Below, piece after piece: positions 52,714 to 62,065 of a stretch of DNA of 64,000 nucleotides. The number at the start of each line of letters is the position of its first letter. Position 1 is the stretch's first letter. The DNA is from CALCTE01 sp045627885 (GTDB lineage Bacteria > Bacillota > Clostridia > Oscillospirales > CAG-272): the NCBI GenBank assembly GCA_045627885.1, contig JAZQOM010000066.1, forward strand, positions 8,716 through 72,715. Direction: 5' to 3'. The notes under the pieces were generated by a model. The model was not told the origin of the DNA, did no database searches, and saw only the letters and a program-made list of their open reading frames with translations. The position numbers and the translations under genes are program-made.

Positions 52714-53541
52714 TTATACTTCCTTTTTTACCTGTTTTATCGCTTCGGGAATCAAATCGGCGGCAAGTGAGGGCAGAGCCGAAAGCTCCGTGAATTTTTC
52801 AGCCGCCATATCGCCGGCGAGCCCGTTCAGATATACGGCACAGATGGCGGCATCAAGCGCGGAAAGACCTTGCGAAGCAAACGAAGCGAGCATTCCGGCA
52901 AGCAAGTCTCCGTAACCGCCCTTTGCCATTCCGGCGTTGCCTGTCGGGCAGACATACAATTCGCTTTTGTTTGCAATTATCGTATTGTGCCCTTTGAGAA
53001 CAAGTGTGCACTTATTATTGCACGCAAAAATGCGTGCAGATTTCTCTCTGTCTTTCGGAAAAGCGCCCGTAAGCGTCTCAAATTCTCCCTCGTGGGGAGT
53101 GATAACCGTGTTTTCGTTAAGCTTTGAACTAAGTCCCGATTCTTTGATAAGACCGAATGCGGATGCGTCGAGAACTACGGGACAATTTGCTGTACTCAAT
53201 ATATATTCGAGAATTTCCGCATTATGAACATTCTTCTCTACTCCGCAGCCGAAAAGCACCGCTTTTGCCTTTACAAGATATTTTTCGATGTTCTCGATGC
53301 TCGACTCCGTAAATACGGGCTCATCGAGCTTTGCCTGCAATACGGGCAGGGCATACTTATCGGATGCCTGATACAAAAGCCCCGTTCCGCAGAGCAGAGC
53401 TCCTTTTGCGGCAAGAGCCGCGGCGCCCGTCATATATCTGCTTCCCGTTACGGCAAGCATTGTTCCGACGCTGTATTTATTTGCCGCGACATCGCGCTTC
53501 GGCAGAAGCTTTGCGACTGCGGCTCCTGTTATTTCGGTCAT
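52714..53541 (-). CDS. nnrD: ADP-dependent NAD(P)H-hydrate dehydratase
   Basis: Repairs hydrated NAD(P)H. The 275-residue protein is the ribokinase-fold dehydratase domain alone, without the NnrE epimerase domain often fused to it. Visible motifs are YSVGTMLAVTGSRYMTGAAA, VVLDASAFG, TPHEGEF and NAGMAKGGYGDLLAGML with the catalytic Asp in GYGD (usually GTGD). Its ATG overlaps the stop of the upstream membrane protein (ATGA). With nadABC in this window it fits an active NAD metabolism. Confidence 0.93.
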   Translation of the reverse strand: MTEITGAAVAKLLPKRDVAANKYSVGTMLAVTGSRYMTGAAALAAKGALLCGTGLLYQASDKYALPVLQAKLDEPVFTESSIENIEKYLVKAKAVLFGCGVEKNVHNAEILEYILSTANCPVVLDASAFGLIKESGLSSKLNENTVITPHEGEFETLTGAFPKDREKSARIFACNNKCTLVLKGHNTIIANKSELYVCPTGNAGMAKGGYGDLLAGMLASFASQGLSALDAAICAVYLNGLAGDMAAEKFTELSALPSLAADLIPEAIKQVKKEV

Positions 53542-54071
53542 TTCATCATATCCCTTGTTACAATCTTGGGATTATAGTATCTGAAGCATTCGATGGCTTT
53601 AGGCGACGCATTGAAATATACGGCGCATTGACCGAGTGCCGCGTCTTTATACACGAATCTGTAAGCGTCTTCCGCGTCCGTACTGCTGCACCCGATTATT
53701 TTTTTGAATTCCGGAGAATCCTTTGCGTCTTTTGCACGCAAAAGTGATTGCACATCGCCTATTTTTGCTTCGCACAGACGCCTTCTCGTTTTCTTGGCAT
53801 AGATGGCGTCAAGCTGAAAATATCCCGATACTATCGTATATTCGTATTCGATTCTGGTTTTCTCGAGAAGATACCAACACAAAAGCCCAACAAGAAGCCA
53901 CAGAATCAGAAAAAGTTCGAAGAATATCCTTGCTTTTGCCGACACAAGCACACCGAAGACCGAAGCGAGTACAACGACACACCAGAGCGCTATTATGAGA
54001 ATTCTCACGAGCACCGTTTTCGCGTCTGCTTTTTTGGCTACGAGATATTCGGTATAATTAGCAAGTTCCAT
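53538..54071 (-). CDS. Membrane protein of unknown function
   Basis: The 177-residue protein has a cytoplasmic N-terminus (MELANYTEYLVAKKADAKTV), two TM helices (about residues 22-70) and a C-terminal cytoplasmic domain of about 105 residues containing YEYTIVSGYFQLDAIYAKKT and YFNASPKAIECFRYYNPKIV. ATG 54071 has GGAGG 6 bp upstream; the frame is open 12 codons earlier. First gene of the unit leading to nnrD, a lipoprotein and alr. The layout resembles PH-like membrane proteins but I cannot place it. Confidence 0.8.
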   Translation of the reverse strand: MELANYTEYLVAKKADAKTVLVRILIIALWCVVVLASVFGVLVSAKARIFFELFLILWLLVGLLCWYLLEKTRIEYEYTIVSGYFQLDAIYAKKTRRRLCEAKIGDVQSLLRAKDAKDSPEFKKIIGCSSTDAEDAYRFVYKDAALGQCAVYFNASPKAIECFRYYNPKIVTRDMMK

Positions 54072-54195
54072 TCCGTACCTCCGAATTGAGTGAATAATCG
54101 CGGGCAACCGAAAATATAATTTACCACGGATATCATTTTACTACACATTATTGCGATTTGCAACAAAAATTATTAAAAAAGAGGTGCAAAAGAAA

Positions 54196-55254
54196 ATGAA
54201 GTTCTTTTTAACATGGATGTTTGCGGCGTTTGCCGCGATGGCGGTGCTTCTTTACGGTTCGGGACTATCCTCGGCGAAGGCGCAGACCGTGCAGACGGGC
54301 GCTTTTTCGGAGGATAATTTAACGGACAATTTCTTATCCGATTATTTGATTCCGCTTCCGCAGAGCTTAAAGAACGCCGCCGACACTGAAATTGCGGAGA
54401 AAAAGCTCGAAATTTCCGTCTACAATTCAAAGGCGAAAGCATATATGAATATGCCGCTTGATGAGTATCTTTACGGGGTATTGCTTGCGGAAATGCCGCA
54501 GAGCTTCGGCGACGAGGCGCTAAGGGCTCAGGCGGTGGCGGCAAGAACCTTAGCGGCGTACAAGCTCGAGTCAAAGCCGTCGGCCGAGCACAAAAACTCC
54601 GCCGTATGCACATCTTCCGGACACTGCATGGCGTATATCAGCCCCGAGGATTATGTTGCGGCGTCCGGTGACGCTTCGTATCTTCTCAGAGTAAAAGAAG
54701 CGGTGGATTCCACCACGGGAGAAATACTGACATACGGCGGAAAGCCGATAATGGCGGCGTTTCACGCAAGCTCTTACGGGCGCACGGAAAACAGCTTCGA
54801 TGTATGGGGTGCGGACTATCCTTATCTTAAATCCGTATCTACGCCCGAGGAGAATTATCCCGACATCGTAAAGAATCTCGTAACCGAGAAAGAGGTCACG
54901 GAGCTCGAATTTTACGATGCCGTATGCAAGGCGGACAAAGATGCGGCGATAACCGCGTCGTCCGTAAAAAAGGGGATTTCACTCATAAATGACGAATCGG
55001 GAAGGGTAAAAACCGTCTGCATAGGCGACACGAAAATAAAAGCTTCGGCACTGCGCACCGCGCTTTCGCTCAGGAGCACCGATTTTAAGGTGGAATACAA
55101 AGACGGAAAGCTCATTTTCACCGTCCGCGGAAGCGGGCACGGCGTCGGAATGAGCCAATACGGAGCGGCGATAATGGCTGAAAACGGGGACTCGTACAAA
55201 GACATTCTTGCGCATTATTACAGCGGCTCTGCGTTGTCGAAAACGGCATATTGA
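54196..55254 (+). CDS. spoIID: SpoIID-type amidase/lytic transglycosylase-like protein
   Basis: SpoIID is a peptidoglycan lytic transglycosylase needed for engulfment in sporulation. The 352 residues have a signal/TM segment (FFLTWMFAAFAAMAVLLYGS), the SpoIID domain start MPLDEYLYGVLLAEMPQSF with the catalytic Glu, LRAQAVAARTLA, and the C-terminal SGHGVGMSQYGAAIMAENG. ATG 54196 is preceded by GAGGTG. No other sporulation gene is near; LytB-like SpoIID relatives in non-sporulating bacteria exist, so sporulation is not proven. Divergent from the 177-residue membrane protein. Confidence 0.93.
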   Translation: MKFFLTWMFAAFAAMAVLLYGSGLSSAKAQTVQTGAFSEDNLTDNFLSDYLIPLPQSLKNAADTEIAEKKLEISVYNSKAKAYMNMPLDEYLYGVLLAEMPQSFGDEALRAQAVAARTLAAYKLESKPSAEHKNSAVCTSSGHCMAYISPEDYVAASGDASYLLRVKEAVDSTTGEILTYGGKPIMAAFHASSYGRTENSFDVWGADYPYLKSVSTPEENYPDIVKNLVTEKEVTELEFYDAVCKADKDAAITASSVKKGISLINDESGRVKTVCIGDTKIKASALRTALSLRSTDFKVEYKDGKLIFTVRGSGHGVGMSQYGAAIMAENGDSYKDILAHYYSGSALSKTAY

Positions 55255-55351
55255 CGATATCACTGCCGATTTATTATGCAAAAGCTGCAAAATTCGGGCG
55301 CAAAATTGACAAAAAGGATAAAATTTGTTCAAATAATTCGGGGATAATGTA

Positions 55352-55380
55352 TTGCTTTTTTTCGCAAGCGGTGTTACAAT
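55352..55380 (+). promoter_or_regulatory. Promoter for the dockerin/GLUG surface operon
   Basis: TTGCTT (55352-55357), 17 bp, TACAAT (55375-55380), 47 bp before the ATG. Confidence 0.65.
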
Positions 55381-55427
55381 ATAAATGTATAAAACCATTT
55401 ATGCAAAACAAAGAAGGAGAAAACACC

Positions 55428-58400
55428 ATGAAAAAAAGCACACGGATATTGAGTGCTCTTGTGGTTCTCGTTATGGTGATTTCCGTATTCGGAACATTCA
55501 CCGCAAGCGCAGAGCCGGCGCTCACACTTATTTCCGCAGAGCAGGTAAGCAACACGCAGATAAAGCTCACCTTCTCCGAAGCGGTAACTCTCAACAAAGC
55601 CACCGCACCTTATGTTGCAATAAGATATTGCGGCGACAATTACACGCTTAAAAGCCATAAAGGTACGGCTCTTCAGGTAGGCGGAACACTCGTGCTCGAC
55701 GGCACGAAGGTCGGCTATGTCAACTTTACGGCAGGTCTTAACGAAGTGCTTTCCGGTACATATTACGGCGAGGCATATAAAGATGCAGGCGTTTATCTCT
55801 GCATTGAGGGCAAGCCGATTGCCGAAGAAAAGGATGTAATCGGAGTTGTCGATAACATCAAAGCGACCGGAAGCGGAGCTTTCCTGCAGGCAACTGAAGG
55901 CAAGTACGGAACCGGCGACGACAAGAAGCGCGACGGTTTTTACTGCAAAGTCACAAAGGCGGCTGAGCAGCTTACCGTTCATGTAAGCACGCTTGACGAG
56001 CTCAGAGAAGCCGTTACGACTAAGAGAGGCGCAAAGGTCGTTCTCGATGACGATATCACCATGAATGTATTCTCCACCGAGTATGATTCCGCCAACGGCG
56101 TTGTTATCGTAAAGAACGGCTCCGGCACCGAGCTTGCAAAGATTGGTACGGGCGAAAAAGGTACAACTGCGGGCGCAATCATTTCCGGAAGCCTTGCTTC
56201 GCTTACTCCGTGGACTATGTTCCAGACACTCAACTACACACAGATAGACGGTAACGGACACAGCATCAAGGGCTTGTTCGTAAACGGCACAAAGGATGCG
56301 GCATTCGTCAAGACGATTCAGCTCGGCGAGCGCATCGACAACCTTACATTTGACGGAGCACTCGTGCTCTGCGGCGGAAGCCCCAACGATGTAGCCGTTG
56401 TAGCCGAGGTACTCAAAGGCGACTGCTTTAACACTCATGTAAAGAACGCCATGGTTCTCAACTACGCAAACGGACAGTACGGCAAAACCGCAGGTCTTAT
56501 CGGACATTCTGAGTCCACATCTCTTGTTCAGAACGAGCAGCACTGCCCGACTATTGACTACTGCACGGCATCCGGTACGATTCTTACTTACGGAACATCG
56601 GGACTCAACTGCTCATCTGCCGGAATTCTCGGTCAGAACAAGGGCGGCAAAGTCATAAACTGCGTAAACTACGCACTTGTAAAGGTCATAAACGCGAAGG
56701 CGTACGGACTTTCCGGCTTGGTCGGAATTGTCGAAGCAACCTTCGGCTCACTCAACGACAGTGACAAGAAGTATGACACAAAGGGAATTGCAAACGCTTA
56801 TGTTCTCAACAGTGCAAACTACGGCATAACAGAAGCCGCAACGGGAAATGTCGGCGGAATCACCGGCTACATCGACGCATATTGGTCAACAAACAACTCC
56901 ATAGTAATCAATAATGTTTACGGCGGCGGAACGACCAATCTCGGCGGCGCGATAAGCGGTACCACCAAGGACTGCTACGAAGTGCTTGCAAAGATTGACA
57001 AGATTGCCTACACGGTCGCTCTTTCGAGCAGCGCTACCGTCGGAAATCTCACTGCTGCTTTCAAGGCAAACAGCTTTATGGTACAGCAGTGCGCCATAGA
57101 TAAGGCTCTCCCGATTCTCAACGGAAACGCCGGAAATATTGAGGGCGCATACGGCTGGAAGAAGGTCGGCGACTACATCGTTCCCGATAAGAGCACCGCT
57201 CCCACAAGCCCCGCAGTACCTCTTTCCGATTTGCTTCCCGAGGTAAACGATGTTCCCGATTACGAAAAGGACGCAGAGGTTGCACTCCTTTCTGCCGAGA
57301 TTATCGCGGACGATTTGATTAAGCTCACATTCTCCGAGCCCGTCAAGCTTGTCGGAAGCGTTTACGCGGCAGTAAGATTCTGTAATGTTTCGGCAGACGG
57401 CGTTCCTTCACTCAGAAGCTATTCAAAGAACGGCGGCACAGAATATCTCCAGCTTGCTCCCACAAGCATAGCTTACGGCAAAGATACAAATGTAGCATAC
57501 GCAAGATACGCAGACGGCGGACTTCTCGACAAGAGCGCATTCACATCACGCTGGGGCGTTCAGACCGAATTTACCGCGATGACATTCTGCTTCCAGGGAC
57601 TTGCACACGCAAGCATTCCGAGCCCCGAGCTTGGCTATGTTGACAACATTCAGTCTGCCGACGGAACAAAAGCTCTTAAGGCTACGCCCGGTAAGATTGA
57701 TACCGCAAACGGAGTGACCGACGGTGCTTATGTAATGCTCACAACCGCAGAAGACCCGATTGAGCAGATTAAGATAGTATCCGCAGAGCTTGCAAGCGCA
57801 AACACGATAAAGGTTAAATTCTCCGAGCCCGTTCAGCTTATAGGCAAGGTTTACGCGGCCATAAGATACTGCGACGAGGGCGGCACGATTCTCCAGTACA
57901 CAAGCAATGACTATGACAAAGACGGAACAGCCGGCAAGGTAGGAAGAACTGCGATGCAGTTCGGCAACAACAATTTCGTAATTGATTCCGAAGACAGCAG
58001 CTGCGCAATCTGGACATTCAGCGATAACGAAAAGGCTGTACAGCACACGCTTATTGAAGCTCTTGCCGGAACGGCATGGGGCGAAGAGGGCAAGAGCAAG
58101 CATCCCTTCTTCTGCATAGAGGGATTGGCTCATGCTTCCATAACCGCTCCTCTTACGGGATATGTTGACAACATTAAGGCTCTCGACGGAAACGGACTTC
58201 TCAAATCTCTCAAGGTTAACGCAGATGGAATAACCGACGCGGCAGCCTGTGTTGTTCCCCCGCACGAGCATACATTTGCGGAAGAGTGGAGCTACAACGA
58301 CGACGCTCATTGGCACGCTTGCACACTTGAAGGCTGCGAGGCGAGAAAAGATGAGGGCTCACACGAGTTTACGGGAAATTCCTGCGAATGCGGCAAGACG

Positions 58401-58613
58401 CAGGAGGGCGGATATACAGCCGGAGATGTCGACAACGACAGCGATGTCGATGCGGACGATGCAATATATCTGCTTTATCATGTATTCTTCCCCGCAAAGT
58501 ATCCCGTATTGCAGAATTGCGACTTTGACGGAAACAGCTCCGTTGAAGCGGACGACGCGATATATCTGCTCTACCATGTATTCTTCCCCGCAAAGTATCC
58601 TATCGGAGAATAA
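55428..58613 (+). CDS. Secreted dockerin-bearing GLUG surface protein
   Basis: The 1061-residue product has a signal peptide (MKKSTRILSALVVLVMVISV), a SwmB/Ig-like domain (LISAEQVSNTQIKLTFSEAV) that recurs twice later (at about residues 620 and 785, each opening with SAE and SEPV), a central region opening HVSTLDELREAVTTKRGAK with GLUG-like repeats (TAGLIGHSE, SSAGILGQNKGG), one His/Cys module (HTFAEEWSYNDDAHWHAC) and a C-terminal type I dockerin. The dockerin has two EF-hand-like halves, both containing ADDAIYLLYHVFFPAKYP. AAGGAG precedes the ATG. A cohesin-like gene follows 35 bp downstream, the natural partner. No catalytic domain is seen. Confidence 0.88.
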   Translation: MKKSTRILSALVVLVMVISVFGTFTASAEPALTLISAEQVSNTQIKLTFSEAVTLNKATAPYVAIRYCGDNYTLKSHKGTALQVGGTLVLDGTKVGYVNFTAGLNEVLSGTYYGEAYKDAGVYLCIEGKPIAEEKDVIGVVDNIKATGSGAFLQATEGKYGTGDDKKRDGFYCKVTKAAEQLTVHVSTLDELREAVTTKRGAKVVLDDDITMNVFSTEYDSANGVVIVKNGSGTELAKIGTGEKGTTAGAIISGSLASLTPWTMFQTLNYTQIDGNGHSIKGLFVNGTKDAAFVKTIQLGERIDNLTFDGALVLCGGSPNDVAVVAEVLKGDCFNTHVKNAMVLNYANGQYGKTAGLIGHSESTSLVQNEQHCPTIDYCTASGTILTYGTSGLNCSSAGILGQNKGGKVINCVNYALVKVINAKAYGLSGLVGIVEATFGSLNDSDKKYDTKGIANAYVLNSANYGITEAATGNVGGITGYIDAYWSTNNSIVINNVYGGGTTNLGGAISGTTKDCYEVLAKIDKIAYTVALSSSATVGNLTAAFKANSFMVQQCAIDKALPILNGNAGNIEGAYGWKKVGDYIVPDKSTAPTSPAVPLSDLLPEVNDVPDYEKDAEVALLSAEIIADDLIKLTFSEPVKLVGSVYAAVRFCNVSADGVPSLRSYSKNGGTEYLQLAPTSIAYGKDTNVAYARYADGGLLDKSAFTSRWGVQTEFTAMTFCFQGLAHASIPSPELGYVDNIQSADGTKALKATPGKIDTANGVTDGAYVMLTTAEDPIEQIKIVSAELASANTIKVKFSEPVQLIGKVYAAIRYCDEGGTILQYTSNDYDKDGTAGKVGRTAMQFGNNNFVIDSEDSSCAIWTFSDNEKAVQHTLIEALAGTAWGEEGKSKHPFFCIEGLAHASITAPLTGYVDNIKALDGNGLLKSLKVNADGITDAAACVVPPHEHTFAEEWSYNDDAHWHACTLEGCEARKDEGSHEFTGNSCECGKTQEGGYTAGDVDNDSDVDADDAIYLLYHVFFPAKYPVLQNCDFDGNSSVEADDAIYLLYHVFFPAKYPIGE

Positions 58614-58648
58614 TTACCTCGAAAACGCATTGATAAGGTAGGACGATT

Positions 58649-59416
58649 ATGAAAAGATTTACAGCGGCACTTGCCGCACTGATACTTATAATATCCCTTG
58701 TTCCGTTTGCGGCTTTTGCCGCAAACGGCAAGGCAACCATGAGCTCCGCTGCCGCGGATGCCGGAAAGAGCGTTACGCTTAAAGTGACGCTTTCCGGATT
58801 CGGAAAGTTCCAGAGCGGCTCCATAGAGTTTACTTCTCTTCCGAGCGGAATAAGCATCAAGGACGGAAGCTGGATTTACGATGAGTCAAACGAGCCCTCC
58901 ATCAAGGGCTTCCAGAAAAAAGACAAATGCGGAGTATTCAGCTACGAAGACGACACAGACTTAAACGGAGATATTTTTGAGGTCGTTTTAGATATCGGAA
59001 AAGATGTAAAAGCCGGAAAATACGAAGTAAAGTTCAATATGCAGTTTATGAAGAACAACGGCGATTATGTCTCCGGCACCATGCAGAGCGGTTACATCAC
59101 CGTAAACGGAGCAACAACTCCCGATACCGAGCCGGACACTCCGAGTGATGAGCCCACCGATGAGCCCACTGATGAGCCCACCGACGAGCCCACTGACGAA
59201 CCCACCGATGAGCCCACCGACGGACCCACCGATGAGCCTACTGATGAGCCTACTGACGAGCCCACCGATGAGCCCACGGGTGATGAGAAGAACGAAAAGT
59301 CGGACGACAAGAAAAATGACGGACTTCTCCCGATAATACTCATATCGGTTGCTGGCGTCATAGCACTTGCGGCAATCGCATATTTCGTAATATCTCTCAT
59401 TAAAAAGAAAAAATAA
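58649..59416 (+). CDS. TM-anchored cohesin-like protein with DEPT-repeat stalk
   Basis: The 255-residue protein has a signal peptide (MKRFTAALAALILIISLVPF), a cohesin-like beta-sandwich at about 26-155 (AADAGKSVTLKVTLSGFGKF, SGSIEFTSLP, GDIFEVVLDIGKDVKAGKYE), a stalk of eleven tetrapeptides (ten DEPT and one DGPT, residues 167-210), a charged linker, a TM helix (LLPIILISVAGVIALAAIAY) and tail KKKK. It would display one cohesin outside the membrane. Being 35 bp after the dockerin gene, it probably anchors that protein, like a one-cohesin anchoring scaffoldin; binding is inferred. Confidence 0.86.
   Translation: MKRFTAALAALILIISLVPFAAFAANGKATMSSAAADAGKSVTLKVTLSGFGKFQSGSIEFTSLPSGISIKDGSWIYDESNEPSIKGFQKKDKCGVFSYEDDTDLNGDIFEVVLDIGKDVKAGKYEVKFNMQFMKNNGDYVSGTMQSGYITVNGATTPDTEPDTPSDEPTDEPTDEPTDEPTDEPTDEPTDGPTDEPTDEPTDEPTDEPTGDEKNEKSDDKKNDGLLPIILISVAGVIALAAIAYFVISLIKKKK
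59147..59278 (+). repeat. Tandem 12-bp repeat encoding DEPT units
   Basis: Eleven 12-bp units of GAYGARCCCACC type (frame read as Asp-Glu-Pro-Thr), with one unit changed to Asp-Gly-Pro-Thr. Synonymous changes between units show it is not a recent expansion throughout. Copy number could vary between strains. Confidence 0.92.
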
Positions 59417-59433
59417 CGGCATATAGTTTTTTG

Positions 59434-59469
59434 AGCCTTTGCACAAAAATCGTGCAAAGGCTTTTTTTT
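59434..59469 (+). terminator. Terminator of the dockerin-cohesin operon
   Basis: Perfect 11-bp stem (59434-59444 with 59452-59462), 7-nt loop, then TTTTTTT. Confidence 0.93.
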
Positions 59470-59481
59470 GATTAAAATAGC

Positions 59482-59510
59482 TTGACTAATATAAAAAACA
59501 GTTATATAAT
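59482..59510 (+). promoter_or_regulatory. Promoter for the 827-residue surface protein
   Basis: TTGACT (59482-59487), 17 bp, TATAAT (59505-59510), 43 bp before the ATG. Confidence 0.85.
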
Positions 59511-59553
59511 AAAAATGAATATATGTATATTTATATCCGAAAGGAATTTGATT

Positions 59554-62037
59554 ATGAAAAAGCTCAGGAGGGTTCTTGCGGTATGCCTTGTGTTGGCAAT
59601 TACCGTTTTAGTACTTCCGACGGACTTCTATGAGTTCGACGCGGATGCGGCAGCCATATGGAACGGTTCGGTTGCGGGTTCGTTTGCAGGCGGAAACGGA
59701 ACATCGTCTACCCCGTACATTATTTCTACCGGAGAACAGCTCGCACGCCTTTCAAAGCTTGTCAATGACGGAAATGCAAGCTTTGTTTCGGCATACTTTG
59801 TTTTGAACGCCGATATCAGACTTAACGATGTATCGCAGTACGACAAGTGGCATTCCCCCGAGGGAACCAACGCCGGCGGCGAAGCAACTACATCGGACGA
59901 AGACTGGTTCGGTACGGAAACGGGCAACGGCTCTGTTACGCCCGCACGCAATTGGACGCCTATCGGCTCTTCGGCGCATCCCTTTAACGGAAACTTCAAC
60001 GGAAACGGTCACTGCATAAGCGGACTTTATTGCTCAAGCGAAAGCGGCTATGCCGGACTTTTCGGAAAGAACACCGGTACGGTAAGCAATGTTTCCACCA
60101 TTAAAAGCTATGTAATATCAAGCGGAAATTATGCGGGCGGAATCATCGGCTACAACTCCGGCACTGTTTCCAAGATTGCAAACGCGGGCAAGGTCTCATC
60201 GACAAAGAATTTTGTCGGCGGACTTATCGGATATAACACGGGCAGTGTTTCCGACGGCGCATCCTACGGAAGCGTAACGGGCAAAGACAATGTCGGCGGA
60301 TGCATCGGCGCGCATTACGGAACAAATACGGCCACAAGACTTCTCGCAACAGGCTCTGTTAAAGGCGTAAGCGCAGACGGCGCGGTTGTGGGATTCAGCG
60401 AGAATGTAAGCAAGGTCACCTCCTCATATTATAAGTCCACCATCGGAGCAACCGACGAGTCGGCAACATCAAAGACAGATTCCGTTCTTAAAAACGGCAC
60501 GGCATTTTCGGGATGGTCGAATTGGACATTTACAAGCGGAAAATATCCCGAAATCACAGGACTTCGCCTTGAGATATCTCATACATTCAGCAATAGCTGG
60601 TCAAGCGACGCAACGAATCACTGGCACGCCTGCATAGACGCAGACTGCACGGAAACAAGCGGACTTGCGGCTCACAGCGGCGGCACCGCAACCTGTTCGG
60701 CAAAGGCGGTATGCTCTGTCTGCGGCACAAGCTACGGAAATTACGGCGCACACAATCCGACTCATTATAATCGCGTCGAAGCGACACATACCGCACCCGG
60801 TAACATCGAGTATTGGTACTGCGCAACCTGCGGAAAGTATTTCTCAAATTCAACCTGCACAACACAGATAACGCAGGCGCAGACAGTTATAAGTCAGATT
60901 CCGCACAGCTTCTCGAATGTATGGTCAAAGGACGCGACGAAACACTGGCACGAATGCTCTTGCGGAGCTATTGACGGCGAAGCAACTCACAGCTTCACAA
61001 ATGACTGCGACGCCGATTGTAATGTCTGCGGCTACATAAGAACGATAACTCACAACTATCAGTGGGTTAAGGACGAGAGCGGCCACAAGCAGGTTTGCTC
61101 GGTCTGCGGCGATACGATAAACGAAGGTACACATACATATTCAAGTGCGTTTGACACAAACTGCGATGACTGCGGATATGAAAGGCAGCTCGGAACGGTA
61201 AGCGGCACTTGCGGCGACGGTGTAACATACGAATACAATACGGTATCCGGCGCGGTTATCATAAGCGGAGAGGGAGAAATCACACAGACTCCGTGGAACG
61301 AAAGAGCGACGGGAATCAAGAGCGTAACGATATCGGAGAAAATCACATCCGTTCCGTCGGGAGCATTTTCCGGATGCACGGCTCTTAAAACCGTATATGT
61401 TTACGGTAATCCCGAAATAGCGGCAAACGCATTTACCGGTTGCACGGGCGCAGAATTCTACGGCTGGCACTATACCGATATATACGATTTCTGCGGCGAG
61501 AACAGCTATAAATTCACAGGACTTGAGAGCTTCGAAATAACACATTTCCAAACAAACACAAATGAGCCCACAAAGTTCAGAGTTATCGCCGAAATGGTTC
61601 ACACGGAAAAGTACAATACCGCCGGATTTGAGATAACGCTTAACGGCACGGACGGCGCGGGACACGATTTCAACAATTCTTTCCAGGAAAAAACGATAAA
61701 GACTGTATATAAGCTCCTGCACGCAACAGACAAAAACGGCAAGGACATCACGCTCGGCGCAGAGCAGGAAGACGGATATCTTTCGGCACTTATAATGAAC
61801 GGTCCCGGTAATGCGGCTATGGGCAGTGACGCAAAGCTCGTATTTGCATTCACTCCTTATGTAACAAATATATATTCGGGCGAAAAGATATACTTTGATA
61901 CCATCAAGTTTGTATATGAAAAGGGCGAATCTGCTCCCGTCATCAGACTTTATGACCCCGCTATCGATGAGAAGATTCCGTTCCACGCCGACGACGGTGA
62001 GGGAGAGGGCGAAATCATCGACTGGAATGATATGTAA
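59554..62037 (+). CDS. Secreted GLUG/His-Cys-repeat/LRR surface protein
   Basis: The 827-residue product has a signal sequence (MKKLRRVLAVCLVLAITVLV), a module GTSSTPYIISTGEQLARLSK near residue 50, GLUG repeats at about 165-270 (SGYAGLFGKN, NYAGGIIGYNSG, NFVGGLIGYNTG), three His/Cys modules at about 343-545 (HTFSNSWSSDATNHWHAC, HSFSNVWSKDATKHWHEC, and a diverged third with CSVCGD), a short BspA-type LRR at about 548-630, and a C-terminal domain like that of the 444-residue protein at 33308. It ends in an acidic tail EGEIIDWNDM. GAAAGGA precedes the ATG. No anchor is visible. Adhesion or surface assembly is likely. Confidence 0.86.
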   Translation: MKKLRRVLAVCLVLAITVLVLPTDFYEFDADAAAIWNGSVAGSFAGGNGTSSTPYIISTGEQLARLSKLVNDGNASFVSAYFVLNADIRLNDVSQYDKWHSPEGTNAGGEATTSDEDWFGTETGNGSVTPARNWTPIGSSAHPFNGNFNGNGHCISGLYCSSESGYAGLFGKNTGTVSNVSTIKSYVISSGNYAGGIIGYNSGTVSKIANAGKVSSTKNFVGGLIGYNTGSVSDGASYGSVTGKDNVGGCIGAHYGTNTATRLLATGSVKGVSADGAVVGFSENVSKVTSSYYKSTIGATDESATSKTDSVLKNGTAFSGWSNWTFTSGKYPEITGLRLEISHTFSNSWSSDATNHWHACIDADCTETSGLAAHSGGTATCSAKAVCSVCGTSYGNYGAHNPTHYNRVEATHTAPGNIEYWYCATCGKYFSNSTCTTQITQAQTVISQIPHSFSNVWSKDATKHWHECSCGAIDGEATHSFTNDCDADCNVCGYIRTITHNYQWVKDESGHKQVCSVCGDTINEGTHTYSSAFDTNCDDCGYERQLGTVSGTCGDGVTYEYNTVSGAVIISGEGEITQTPWNERATGIKSVTISEKITSVPSGAFSGCTALKTVYVYGNPEIAANAFTGCTGAEFYGWHYTDIYDFCGENSYKFTGLESFEITHFQTNTNEPTKFRVIAEMVHTEKYNTAGFEITLNGTDGAGHDFNNSFQEKTIKTVYKLLHATDKNGKDITLGAEQEDGYLSALIMNGPGNAAMGSDAKLVFAFTPYVTNIYSGEKIYFDTIKFVYEKGESAPVIRLYDPAIDEKIPFHADDGEGEGEIIDWNDM

Positions 62038-62065
62038 TAATATAATGTAGAAAATCGGATATCGC

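Noticed and set aside
55374..56543. 389-residue minus-strand ORF
   Set aside because: Antisense to the 1061-residue surface protein, Cys- and Arg-rich composition typical of a shadow frame.
59147..59278. CRISPR-like array
   Set aside because: The 12-bp units are in-frame coding repeats (DEPT) with no spacers.
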